Shown here: positions 10,340 through 19,005 of the stretch, piece after piece | Position numbering within the stretch: the first letter of the stretch is position 1 | Layout: each line of letters opens with the position of its first letter | Program-made: the position numbers and the translations under genes | Assembly (NCBI GenBank): GCA_009760855.2 | Contig: WPIO01000614.1 | Location: forward strand, 1-19,005 | DNA: 19,005 bases | Direction of reading: 5' to 3' | Source of the DNA: Cristatella mucedo | Lineage: Eukaryota; Bryozoa; Phylactolaemata; Cristatellidae | Notes under the pieces: generated by a model | What the model saw: only the letters and a program-made list of their open reading frames with translations | Told to the model about the DNA's origin: nothing | The model's database searches: none

Positions 10340-12241
10340 CTACGGCGGCAGCCTCTGCACCGTCTCAGCGGCTGCAGAGGCCGCCGCCACGGTTTGGCCC
10401 CTCCTCTGGCTGAGCTTGCGCTCCTTCATCCGGCGGTTCTGGAACCAAACCGTGACCTACAAAAAGGCACGGAACGACGCGGCAAATTTTGCGCTCCGTC
10501 TTCCGCTTGAGTCGGGCCCCGACTTCCACCGCGTTTTCAGCTGCACCAATTTTTGCAACCACCATTTGCTTTAGCGGCGGCGGCGGCGGCGGCGGCGGTA
10601 GAAAACGAAGAGCGTCGCTTTGCGTCGGCGGTGACTGCGTCGACGCGACGCGACTGCACACTTACCTGTCGCTCCGACAGCTCGAGCGCCGCTGCCAGCT
10701 CAGTCCTGCGCTCGGCGGGCACGTAGTTGTTATGTTGGAACGCTAGCTCGAGCTCCGACCTCTGTTTGGCGGTGTAAACCACACGATACATTTCCTCGGT
10801 CCTCGTTTTGCCCCTGTTTCCAGTGCGGGAGCCTGCAGCGGACATTGCCAGAGTGAGCGTCGCGGCGTCGGATGCCCGAGCGGCGAATCATGGCGATCTG
10901 CACGCACGATCTGCCGCCGCCTGCCCTAGTTCCTGCAGCTCTGCGAGTATGCCACAGCTTCGCAACGCATTGCACCTGCATTGCTGATATCTTTCGGTTT
11001 AGCCTGGACCACCTTTTGGATTCTTAGTTTAGCTAGCTGCTCGCACCACTGCTGAGCAATCCAAGTTCTAGCTGCGGCAAGCAAATGCAAGCAGCCGACC
11101 CCGAGGCGGCCCGGCATGGTCGGCAAGTGCGGCATCTAGCTCGCAGGGCGCGGCGGGGGCAAGACGCATAGGAGGCCGACGTGGCGCGCCACCGGCGCTC
11201 TGCCACGGCTGGACCGGCGATCGTGGCCTTGCGACAGCAGTACTTGACAGGGGGCTTCCGTGAGGCGTCGGCTGCGATGATCGCTAGAAAAAGGTGCTCG
11301 CCACTAGAACGCGCCGCCGCGAAAAGTGGTTGTCGCAGCTGCCGCTAGTTCTTTTTCTCTCTCAGGTCGCGCGATCAAACCAACGCGAGAGACCGTAGCC
11401 CGACGCATCGCAGCTCGCTGCCCGACGCTCGCAAACGCCACTGACCTGTTGCGGCCGACGGCATCACCATTCCGACACTTCTGCTGCCCGGCATTCTGAG
11501 TGGGACGTTCGCCATCCTGCTGCTGCTGCCACTGCCGACACCATAATCACAGATGCCACTTGGCGTCGACGAATCAGGGGTAACCGCGTGTGGGTGATTG
11601 CCGATTTTCTGAGGAGACCGGTAAACGTTGGCATTGCAGACATTGCCTGCATACGTTGAACAGCTGCAACCACTGCAGCTGCCTGTAACGTAGCTGCTGC
11701 TCAGAGGCGGATAGTAGGCCGATGAGGGTCCCGGTTGGTTGGTATACGTCACCATCCAGTCGGGTTGAGCAGCCGCCCCGACGCCCGCAACCCCACTGTT
11801 GGCTGTCACCACTTGCTGCATCGGCCACGCGTAACCTTCGCCGGAGCCGCCGGGCCATTCGCAGGATGAAGGGCCGGCCGCAGCTGTGCTCGCCGTGACA
11901 GCGGCGGGCTGGGCTCCGTATATGGGCATCGTCTCGATCCTCATCGGCAAACTGGCTCTCTTACCGAATTCAGTCGTTGGTGCCCTACGGCGGTTGTCAA
12001 TCATGTCGCCCGTTTGGATGAGCGGCATTTGCTCCAGCTGCTTCTGGTACTGGTCATTGATCAGATGGCCGCCTCCGGACACCGAGACTTGTACCGCAGG
12101 CGGCTCGTCGCTAGCATCTGGAAACGACTGGCCGCCACATCCTCCGCTTCCGCCGTAATGCACCACCGTATTGCTTCCGCTAGTAGGCTGGGTGCAGTTC
12201 CCTAATTCAAACTCAGTGCCAAATTCCAGTAGTTTAAGCAT
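10340..12241 (-). CDS. Caudal/Cdx-type homeobox transcription factor, unit 3 (intact, three exons)
   Basis: Predicted nuclear DNA-binding regulator of the caudal (ParaHox) family, which patterns the posterior axis and gut in animals. Exons: 11446-12241, 10666-10832, 10340-10456 (796+167+117 nt), giving 359 residues. The ATG has an in-frame TAG nine bases upstream. The homeodomain is at residues 278-337, preceded by GKTRT and opening with YRVVYT, a caudal signature. R5, L16, F20, Y25, L40, W48, F49, Q50, N51 and R53 are all present. The N-terminal region is low-complexity, rich in Gly, Ser and Pro, with a Cys cluster (C189, C192, C194, C202). No YPWM-type hexapeptide lies just before the homeodomain; PDWM at 160-163 and YAWPM at 137-141 are the nearest look-alikes. 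The C-terminal tail has only 22 residues. Helix 3 is unusual for caudal: T46, V47 and M54 where the family normally has K, I and A. Caudal identity is likely, but a divergent Hox-like paralogue remains possible. Confidence 0.8.
10457..10665 (-). other. Intron 2 of unit 3 gene, inside the homeobox (44/45 site)
   Basis: A phase-0 intron of 209 bp between homeodomain residues Q44 and V45. The donor is CAG|GTAAGT, a perfect consensus, and the acceptor is TTTTTGTAG|GTC. The 44/45 position is the one known in caudal/Cdx genes and in some other homeobox classes. It contains a perfect (CGG)8 run at 10575-10598 on the plus strand and a short GCGAC repeat. In unit 4 the intron is 15279-15492, 5 bp longer through one extra GCGAC. 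Confidence 0.88.
10575..10598. repeat. (CGG)8 microsatellite in intron 2
   Basis: Eight perfect CGG triplets on the plus strand in unit 3, and also eight at 15397-15420 in unit 4. In unit 2 (about 5747-5780) the tract is interrupted and longer, and in unit 1 (about 761-786) it is irregular. Being inside intron 2 it does not affect the protein, but tracts like this are hard to sequence and align. Confidence 0.85.
10833..11445 (-). other. Intron 1 of unit 3 homeobox gene
   Basis: A phase-1 intron of 613 bp. The donor is CAG|GTCAGT, a little off consensus at +3. The acceptor is GTCCGCTGCAG|GC. Reading upstream from the homeodomain in frame meets TGA at 10888-10890, so an acceptor must lie between that stop and GKTRT; this one restores the phase exactly, making Gly266 across the junction. 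The intron is GC-rich and holds no supported gene. Without splicing, exon 1 would run on to a stop at 11375 and give a 288-residue product with no homeodomain. The matching intron in unit 4 is 15660-16270 (611 bp). Confidence 0.75.
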
Positions 12242-12280
12242 ATTATGCTAGTATGTCGAAAGACAGGAAATGAAACTTAC

Positions 12281-12351
12281 TGATCGAGACGATACCTACG
12301 CGAATATTCTCTTGTCGCTACTGAGTCGGCAGCCGTTCTACCGGTCAGTAC
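12281..12351 (-). other. Candidate 5' (UTR) exon or leader-acceptor region, unit 3
   Basis: Upstream of the ATG, the minus strand has a strong acceptor, a pyrimidine-rich stretch ending TTTTTTCAG|GTACTG (exon start 12351), and then a donor ATCA|GTAAGT (exon end 12281), framing a 71-bp exon. The downstream acceptor is unclear. The first candidate, ACTAG at about 12247, would leave an intron of only about 33 bp, too short for most animals. The acceptor may instead join a distant 5' exon or receive a trans-spliced leader, with the apparent donor unused. In unit 4 the same block is 17104-17175. In unit 2 the acceptor is wiped out by an A run (7571-7586). Confidence 0.3.
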
Positions 12352-12401
12352 CTGAAAAAATGTTGAGAGTAAAGTGAGCTCGACTCGTCGATCGGTATTA
12401 C

Positions 12402-12413
12402 CAAAATGGCGGC
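12402..12413 (+). promoter_or_regulatory. YY1/Pho-like site upstream of the homeobox gene (unit 3)
   Basis: CAAAATGGCGGC, the full YY1/Pleiohomeotic consensus (reverse complement GCCGCCATTTTG), about 160 bp upstream of the ATG. It is unchanged in all four units: 2643-2654, 7628-7639, 12402-12413 and 17226-17237. In many animal promoters such sites lie near transcription starts, and Pho recruits Polycomb complexes to homeobox loci. Conservation across near-identical copies is weak evidence of function, so this is a motif match only. Confidence 0.4.
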
Positions 12414-12458
12414 TCCTAGCCGTTGAAGGGTTCAGACCGGAAATGATGCCGGCTGCCT

Positions 12459-12468
12459 GGGAATTCCC
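12459..12468. promoter_or_regulatory. Perfect kB/Dorsal-type palindrome in the 5' flank (unit 3)
   Basis: GGGAATTCCC matches the Rel-family consensus GGGRNYYYCC exactly and is its own reverse complement. It sits about 220 bp upstream of the ATG, 45 bp beyond the YY1-like site. It also occurs at 2702-2711 and 17283-17292; in unit 2 (about 7686-7694) the first G reads T. Dorsal and NF-kB are the known binders of such sites. One 10-bp match could be chance. Confidence 0.3.
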
Positions 12469-14772
12469 GGCAAGCCAGCCCACCGAGACTAGCCCATTTT
12501 TAGTGTAAGCGTCCCCGGATAGCTAAACCTTAGTGCTTATTAGTCAGCATCATAATCCATCCGAGTCGCCTACCCAATCCGGAGGCGTAGTGAGGCCATT
12601 TGGTGCCTGTCGACAAAGTTTAAAAGGTGCCACCTTTCCTTTTCTAAAGTTATCACAAACTTGCTTCGCCGCCTAAGAAATAAACCATAATACGTTCTAC
12701 CAGCCACTGTGAGTCAATAAAGGTCTTACTAATTGCTATAAAGTTACACGGTTGCTACCACAGCTGTAGCCAAGTTGATCTTTTCCGGCGTTGAACATGT
12801 CAAACTGGCATATTTTGGTTTAAGAATCAGTATTTTCTAGCGTTTTTGTCCGTGCATTTCACAACGCCAAATCAAACTGTGGGTCCCAACCCCATTAACG
12901 ATCTAACATAGGACAGGAATATCTTCAGCTCACTGAAGGAATGCTCAAAACTGATACAGCCGTAATTACAAGCTCATGCAAAGCAATTTTCACAGTAGGA
13001 AATCCGTCGCCTGCATACATATTAAGGAAATATGTGAGCTCGAATGTTTTCTTTAGTGCCCTGTCGTAATTTGTGGCAGGAAGCATTTTACCATCGCATG
13101 TTTTGATGTTCCGCTGTGTTCCATCAAATTAAGAACACTAGAAGCTCTGAGATCAAGACATCGCCCATTAAGTTTTGCATAGTAAAGTGTCTTCAAAAGC
13201 TTCTAGTTAGAAGCAACTTCACTTCAAACAAGAAACAGAACTCGGTATCAAGAGCTATAAGCCAGAGTATACCTAGTTGTAATTTCTTGTAAAAGAGAGT
13301 CTGTGCTATACTTCATTAATCTTGAAATATCTTCCTGCCCCGTTGAACCGACCTCATAAGGGGATTCTTCAGGCATCTATGTCTTTCTAGGGATCCTCCG
13401 TTCAACTTCTGTTCTGCAAAACTCATAAATTTGTTTAATGATGTAGCGATTACTGGCACAGGCATTCTCGAAATCTTGACAAATCACGATCAAGAGAGTG
13501 AAAGTCACAAGCAGCGATCTAAAACTTTATTTTGGCACCATGCAGTCTTTTCTGACAGTGGTTAATCACCCTCTGAATGCTGTAACAAAATTCAGCAGTG
13601 CCGCAAATTGGAAGTTCAAAATAAACCACAGGAGACTGTCAAGGGTTAAATGCCGAGATTTTGTTACGCTGCGAGTGCCAGCTGAACGTGCTAAGGCTAG
13701 AGCCCCTTCGGTGTTTTCCTTGCTATAAAGCTTCCGATCAAACAGTAGCTTAACAGCGGCATACGTAACACTGTTTTTAGGCTACAGTTTGTTTTAAGTC
13801 TGTAAACGTGCTTAGCTAGATGAGTCAGCAATCGTCGAGTCTGTGTAAAGCAAGGACTTTTTTGAATTCAAGAATGGTATTTCTTATGTGAAACCTTTTC
13901 AAAATATGCACTACCCATTTGGCTTATGGTGCCCCCTTAGCCTCAGCTCGTCGGGCCGTACGATCAGTTTTTTTTTCCCCAATGCAACATCTGCTAATTT
14001 TAGTCTATCCTCGGTTCCACAGTCGGATTTCCACCTAGTGATGTACGATCGTAAATACGGAATTTACTTGTGCGTGGACTAGCTAAGGAATTCTAATATC
14101 GGAGCACTGCATAGGAAATCCGAACCGAAAGAGCTCTGAGAGAATAAGCTAAGGCCTCTTTAGAGATTGCGATACAGAGCTCCTGCGTTTGTACGCAAAC
14201 AAGCATGCTCAAGCGCGAGGCGTCGTTTAGTTCCGATTGTCTTAATGGTCATCACTCAAAATTCAGGAGAACGCCCGGCACCGCGCCTTCTGTGCCTGCT
14301 GCTTGATCAAGCGAAGCCTTGATGGCGGTCGAAGGAATCCATTGACCTAACGGCCGAGTCAACAGCAGAGGTTTCGGCGTCCTCACCGACCGACACAATG
14401 GTCTCGCAGACTTTTCCGAAAACCATTCAGCTTAGAGTTTTGATATGTCAATGAGCTTTCATGGTACTCTCCTTCTAAAGATCACTCTATTGTATCTGGG
14501 AGATACGAGAGAGATGCCGAACGTTCTACGCTCCTACAGCAGAGTATGGCTTCAGCAACTGCGGCACCAGTAAAAAGACATCTACACAGTTAGACTCGGC
14601 GAAGGAAATAGTCTACAAATTGTCCGCTGTGATACTATCAGGGTTAACTTCCGAAACCGAGTTTAAAACATCCAAATATGCGTAAATGAGTAGCTGGGCA
14701 GTAACTCTAAACAGTGCGAAGCTCTGCATTGCTTGTGCTAAGAATGTTTAATCGGAAATGTACAAATCGGGA

Positions 14773-15060
14773 TCGAAGACATACAAAGCATACGCGACGA
14801 CGTATAAAGCCTGTAAATCAATAGACCATGAACAGAATATTTCAATGAAAACTTAGTAATCCCGCTCGAAGGCATACACAGCACATGAGAGGACGTAAAA
14901 AGCATGTAAATCCATGGACCGTGAACGGAATGTGAAAACGCACGAAACCCGCTCGAAGACATATAGGAGGACTTAAAAATCATATAAATCCATTGACCGT
15001 GCACAGAATGTGAAATGTATGAATCCCGCTCGGACATACAAAGAAATTGCGAGGACGTAA
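14773..15060. repeat. Minisatellite after the homeobox stop, unit 4
   Basis: Four degenerate copies matching unit 3 almost base for base. It sits just beyond the unit 4 homeobox stop (15162-15164) on the gene strand. The same SVHG-containing minus-strand frame is open here. Confidence 0.8.
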
Positions 15061-15161
15061 CAAGATTGTATTTCCAAATGGTTAAAAAGCTTGCGACCAC
15101 ATCGTTCGGAGGCGGGACTGGATGTTCCAGGATCGTAGCCGCCACCGCTCAGGGAAGCCTT

Positions 15162-17064
15162 CTACGGCGGCAGCCTCTGCACCGTCTCAGCGGCTGCAGA
15201 GGCCGCCGCCACGGTTTGGCCCCTCCTCTGGCTGAGCTTGCGCTCCTTCATCCGGCGGTTCTGGAACCAAACCGTGACCTACAAAAAGGCACGGAACGAC
15301 GCGGCAAATTTTGCGCTCCGTCTTCCGCTTGAGTCGGGCCCCGACTTCCACCGCGTTTTCAGCTGCACCAATTTTTGCAACCACCATTTGCTTTAGCGGC
15401 GGCGGCGGCGGCGGCGGCGGTAGAAAACGAAGAGCGTCGCTTTGCGTCGGCGGTGACTGCGTCGACGCGACGCGACGCGACTGCACACTTACCTGTCGCT
15501 CCGACAGCTCGAGCGCCGCTGCCAGCTCAGTCCTGCGCTCGGCGGGCACGTAGTTGTTATGTTGGAACGCTAGCTCGAGCTCCGACCTCTGTTTGGCGGT
15601 GTAAACCACACGATACATTTCCTCGGTCCTCGTTTTGCCTCTGTTTCCAGTGCGGGAGCCTGCAGCGGACATTGCCAGAGTGAGCGTCGCGGCGTCGGTT
15701 GCCCGAGCGGCGAATCATGGCGATCTGCACGCACGATCTGCCGCCGCCTGCCCTAGTTCCTGCAGCTCTGCGAGTATGCCACAGCTTCGCAACGCATTGC
15801 ACCTGCATTGCTGATATCTTTCGGTTTAGCCTGGACCACCTTTTGGATTCTTAGTTTAGCTAGCTGCTCGCATCACTGCTGAGCAATCCAAGTTCTAGCT
15901 GCGGCAAGCAAATGCAAGCAGCCCGACCCCGAGGCGGCCCGGCATGGCCGGCAAGTGCGGCATCTAGCTCGCAGGGCGCGGCGGGGGCAAGACGCATAGG
16001 AGGCCGACGTGGCCGCCACCGGCGCTCTGCCACGGCTGGACCGGCGATCGTGGCCTTGCGACAGCGGTACTTGACAGGGGGCTTCCGTGAGGCGTCGGCT
16101 GCGATGATCGCTAGAAAAGGTGCTCGCCACTAGAACGCGCCGCCGCGAAAAGTGGTTGTCGCAGCTGCCGCTAGTTCTTTTTCTCTCAGGGTCGCGCGAT
16201 CAAACCAACGCGAGAGACCGTAGCCCGACGCATCGCAGCTCGCTGCCCGACGCTCGCAAACGCCACTGACCTGTTGCGGCCGACGGCATCACCATTCCGA
16301 CACTTCTGCTGCCCGGCATTCTGAGTGGGACGTTCGCCATCCTGCTGCTGCTGCCACTGCCGACACCATAATCACAGATGCCACTTGGCGTCGACGAATC
16401 AGGGGTAACCGCGTGTGGGTGATTGCCGATTTTCTGAGGAGACCAGTAAACGTTGGCATTGCAGACATTGCCTGCATACGTTGAACAGCTGCAACCACTG
16501 CAGCTGCCTGTAACGTAGCTGCTGCTCAGAGGCGGATAGTAGGCCGATGAGGGTCCCGGTTGGTTATACGTCACCATCCAGTCGGGTTGAGCAGCCGCCC
16601 CGACGCCCGCAACCCCACTGTTGGCTGTCACCACTTGCTGCATCGGCCACGCGTAACCTTCGCCGGAGCCGCCGGGCCATTCGCAGGATGAAGGGCCGGC
16701 CGCAGCGGTGCTCGCCGTGACAGCGGCGGGCTGGGCTCCGTATATGGGCATCGTCTCGGTCCTCATCGGCAAACTGGCTCTCTTACCGAATTCAGTCGTT
16801 GGTGCCCTACGGCGGTTGTCAATCATGTCGCCCGTTTGGATGAGCGGCATTTGCTCCAGCTGCTTCTGGTACTGGTCATTGATCAGATGGCCGCCTCCGG
16901 ACACCGAGACTTGTACCGCAGGCGGCTCGTCGCTAGCATCTGGAAACGACTGGCCGCCACATCCTCCGCTTCCGCCGTAGTGCACCACCGTATTTGCTTC
17001 CGCTAGTAGGCTGGGTGCAGTTCCCTAATTCAAACTCAGTGCCAAATTCCAGTAGTTTAAGCAT
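15162..17064 (-). CDS. Caudal/Cdx-type homeobox gene, unit 4 (one frameshift in exon 1)
   Basis: Nearly identical copy of the unit 3 gene, with the same three-exon structure: 16271-17064, 15493-15659, 15162-15278. Exons 2 and 3 are intact and encode the same homeodomain and 22-residue tail. Exon 1 has one extra T in the run at 16993-16995 (three Ts, two in unit 3). This shifts the frame at about codon 24, and downstream of it the frame stays open to the donor. Other differences from unit 3 are in-frame: one codon fewer in the MVTY-Thr-Asn-Gln stretch, Trp for Arg in the VYRSPQK motif, and Thr for Ile in the MRIETMP motif. A homopolymer-length sequencing error is the simplest reading of the frameshift; a true null copy is possible. 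Confidence 0.75.
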
Positions 17065-19005
17065 ATTATGCTAGTATGTCGAAAGACAGGAAATGAAACT
17101 TACTGATCGAGACGATACCTACGCGAATATTCTCTTGTCGCTACTGAGTCGGCAGCCGTTCTACCCGGTCAGTACCTGAAAAAATGTTGAGAGTAAAGTG
17201 AGCTCGACTCGTCGATCGGTATTACCAAAATGGCGGCTCCTAGCCGTTGAAGGGTTCAGACCGGAAATGATGCCGGCTGCCTGGGAATTCCCGGCAAGCC
17301 AGCCCACCGAGACTAGCCCATTTTTTAGTGTAAGCGTCCCCGGATAGCTAAACCTTAGTGCTTATTAGTCAGCATCATAATCCATCCGAGTCGCCTACCC
17401 AATCCGGAGGCGTAGTGAGGCATTTGGTGCCTGTCGACAAAGTTTAAAAGGTGCCACCTTTCCTTTTCTAAAGTTATCACAAACTTGCTTCGCCGCCTAA
17501 GAAATAAACCATAATACGTTCTACCAGCCACTGTGAGTCAATAAAGGTCTTTACTAATTGCTATAAAGTTACACGGTTGCTACCACAGCTGTAGCCAAGT
17601 TGATCTTTTTCACGCGGCGTTGAACATGTCAAACTGGCATATTTTGGTTTAAGAATCAGTATTTTCTAGCGTTTTTGTCCGTGCATTTCCACAACGCCAA
17701 ATCAAACTGTGGGTTTCCTCCCAAACCCCACCATTAACGATCTAACATAGGACAGGAATATCTTCAGCTCACTGAAGGAATGCTCAACAAACTGATACAG
17801 TCCGTAATTACACGCTCATGCAAAGCAAAATTTTCACAGTAGGAAAACCAAAACCGTCGCCTGCATACATATTAAGGAAGGAAATAATGTGACTGCTCGA
17901 ATGTTTTCTTTAGTGCCCCTGTCGTAATTTGTGGCAGGAAGCATTTTTTACCATCGCATGTTTTGATGTTCCGCTGAGTGTTCCATCAAAAATTAAGAAC
18001 ACTAGGGCAAGCTCTGAGATCAAGACATCGCCCATTAGCGCGTTTTGCATAGTAAAGTGTCTTCAAAAAGCTTCTAGTTAGAATATGCAACTTCACTTCA
18101 AACAAGAAACAGAACTTCGGTATCAAGAGCTATAAACGCCAGAGTATACCTAGTTGTAATTTCTTGTAAAAGAAAGAGTCCTAGTGCTATAACTTCATTA
18201 ATCTTGAAATATCTTCCTGCCCCGTCTGAACCGAGGCCTCATAAGGGGAGCTTCTTCACCGGAATCTATGTCTGTTTCAAGGGATCCCTCCTCCGTTCAA
18301 CCTGGCTAGTTGCTGCAAATAGGATTCATAAATTTGACTTTTAATGATGTAGCGAATTACTGGCACACAGAGGCATTCTCGAACATCTTGACAAAATCAC
18401 GATCAGAGAGAGTGAAAAGTCACAAGCAGCGCTCTAAAAACTTCTTTTGGCACCAGGCAGTCTTTTTCGGTACGACAGTGGTTAATCACCCTCTGAATGC
18501 TTGTATACAAAATTCAGCAGTGCCGCAAATTATGGAAGTTCACAAATGCAACCACAGGAGGAGACTGTCAAGGCCTGTTAAATGCCGAGATTTTGTTTAC
18601 GCGCTGCGCCAGGAGTGCCACGCGTGCCACTTGCTGTGAACGTGCTAAGTGCTAAGGCTAGAGCCCCTTCGGTGTTTCCTGCGCTATAAAGCTTCCGATC
18701 AAACAGTAAGCTTAACAGCGGGCATACGTAACACTGTGTTTTAGGCTATCAGTTTGTTTTAAGTCTTGTAACCTTGGGCTTAGCGCGGATGAGTTCCCAG
18801 CTTAATCTGTCGGAGTCTGTGTACAGCAGGACCTTTCGTGAAATCAAGAATGGTAAATTCTTATGTGTAACCTTTTTCACATAGCCAATACCAATTGGCT
18901 TATGGGTGCCCCTTAGCCTCAGCTCGTCGGGCCGTACGATCAGTTTTTTCCCCAATGCAACATCTGCTAATTTTAGTCTATCCTCGGTTCCACAGTCGGA
19001 TTTCC
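17065..19005. other. Unit 4 gene 5' flank and insertion-riddled spacer
   Basis: Begins with clean 5' flank (candidate 5' exon 17104-17175, YY1-like site 17226, kB-like palindrome 17283). From about 17601 the text gains scattered one- to seven-base insertions and a few substitutions relative to unit 3 until about 18917, then matches again to the window end. The small plus-strand frame of the other units is broken here. No gene is supported. Confidence 0.6.

Larger units (their letters stand above)
9642..14463. repeat. Tandem unit 3 of the ~4.8-kb array (best copy)
   Basis: Third copy, 4822 bp, and the cleanest full unit, used here as the reference. Its minus-strand homeobox gene (10340-12241) is completely open. 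The only obvious local noise is in homopolymers, for example a nine-T run near 13968-13976 where unit 2 has six, and an extra T near 13713-13716. Confidence 0.95.
12242..14772. other. Unit 3 gene 5' flank, spacer, and unit 4 start
   Basis: Cleanest copy of the spacer, about 2.5 kb. The first 300 bp carry the candidate 5' exon, YY1-like and kB-like sites. The rest is AT-richer with no recognisable gene. It includes a TGAGTCAGCA element at 13821-13830 (also at 4142 and 9053, disrupted in unit 4), which resembles a CNC/Maf site but could be chance. Plus-strand AATAAA hexamers occur near 12677, 12715 and 13619. No mobile-element ends, target duplications or RNA genes were found. Confidence 0.6.
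14464..19005. repeat. Tandem unit 4, incomplete at window edge
   Basis: Fourth copy. The window ends at a point equal to 14032 in unit 3, so about 430 bp of the unit lies outside. From 14464 to about 17600 it is almost identical to unit 3 (net +3 bp). From about 17601 to 18917 it gains 151 bp by scattered insertions. After 18917 it is clean again except for homopolymer length. Its homeobox gene spans 15162-17064. Confidence 0.94.

Noticed and set aside
10340-12241. Abd-B or even-skipped identity for the homeodomain
   Set aside because: M54, V47 and YV at 25-26 resemble those classes, but YRVVYT, the GKTRT linker and ERK at 56-58 fit caudal better. Kept as the alternative, not the call.
12237-12249. 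Palindrome AGCATATTATGCT overlapping the start codon as a regulatory hairpin
   Set aside because: Six-base AT-rich arms with a one-base centre would be weak in RNA, and nothing else supports a role.
12676-12720. Two plus-strand AATAAA hexamers as the 3' end of a plus-strand gene
   Set aside because: No plus-strand coding region or splice structure lies upstream; such hexamers are expected in AT-rich spacer.
13821-13830. TGAGTCAGCA as a CNC/Maf stress-response element
   Set aside because: A ten-base match far from any supported promoter; chance level is high in 4.8 kb and unit 4 does not keep it.
9642-14463. Transposon, satellite or CRISPR-like array
   Set aside because: No transposase, reverse transcriptase, terminal repeats or short spaced direct repeats of the right kind. 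The unit is a whole split gene with flanks.
16708-16980. Plus-strand 90-codon frame, also at 11886-12158
   Set aside because: Antisense shadow of homeobox exon 1 in a GC-rich region; its recurrence is explained by the array.
1-19005. Missed-adapter read artefact as the source of the repeats
   Set aside because: Reading through a missed hairpin adapter gives alternating orientation (palindromes). All four units are in the same orientation, so this simple cause does not fit, although other assembly or amplification artefacts do.

Overview
The window is animal nuclear DNA. It shows split genes with consensus GT-AG introns, a homeobox cut by an intron, GC-rich exons and an AT-richer spacer. Nothing in it looks bacterial, plasmid-borne or viral. 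The lineage cannot be fixed from this sequence. A bilaterian, probably an ecdysozoan or arthropod, is a guess.

The layout is a head-to-tail array of a unit of about 4.82 kb. There are three full units (1-4789, 4790-9641, 9642-14463) and a fourth, incomplete at the window edge (14464-19005). Each unit carries one caudal/Cdx-type homeobox gene on the minus strand. In gene order this is: candidate upstream acceptor and 5' exon, a large GC-rich exon 1, intron 1 (about 0.61 kb), exon 2 with homeodomain residues 1-44, intron 2 (about 0.21 kb), and exon 3 with the recognition helix, a 22-residue tail and the stop. A minisatellite of about 77-93 bp period follows the stop, then about 2.2 kb of spacer without a recognisable gene, up to the next gene's 5' flank.

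The unit 3 gene (exons 11446-12241, 10666-10832, 10340-10456) reads through without a break and gives a 359-residue protein. Its splice phases match (phase 1, then phase 0). The unit 4 gene is the same except for one extra T that shifts the frame near codon 24. The unit 1 and 2 genes carry many one- or two-base indels.

Quality is uneven. Net excess length over unit 3, after setting aside two block deletions, is roughly 4% in unit 1, 1.7% in unit 2 and 0.1% across most of unit 4. A sharp insertion burst of +151 bp in 1.17 kb occupies about 17601-18917. This looks like uncorrected long-read error laid over a real or assembly-made tandem array, so most 'pseudogene' breaks are probably sequencing errors. 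Three differences are not error-like: a 50-bp deletion in unit 2, a contraction of about 212 bp around the minisatellite in unit 1, and a 5-bp repeat expansion in unit 4. They suggest that distinct copies or alleles exist. The main biological point is a possible local amplification of a divergent ParaHox (caudal-like) gene.
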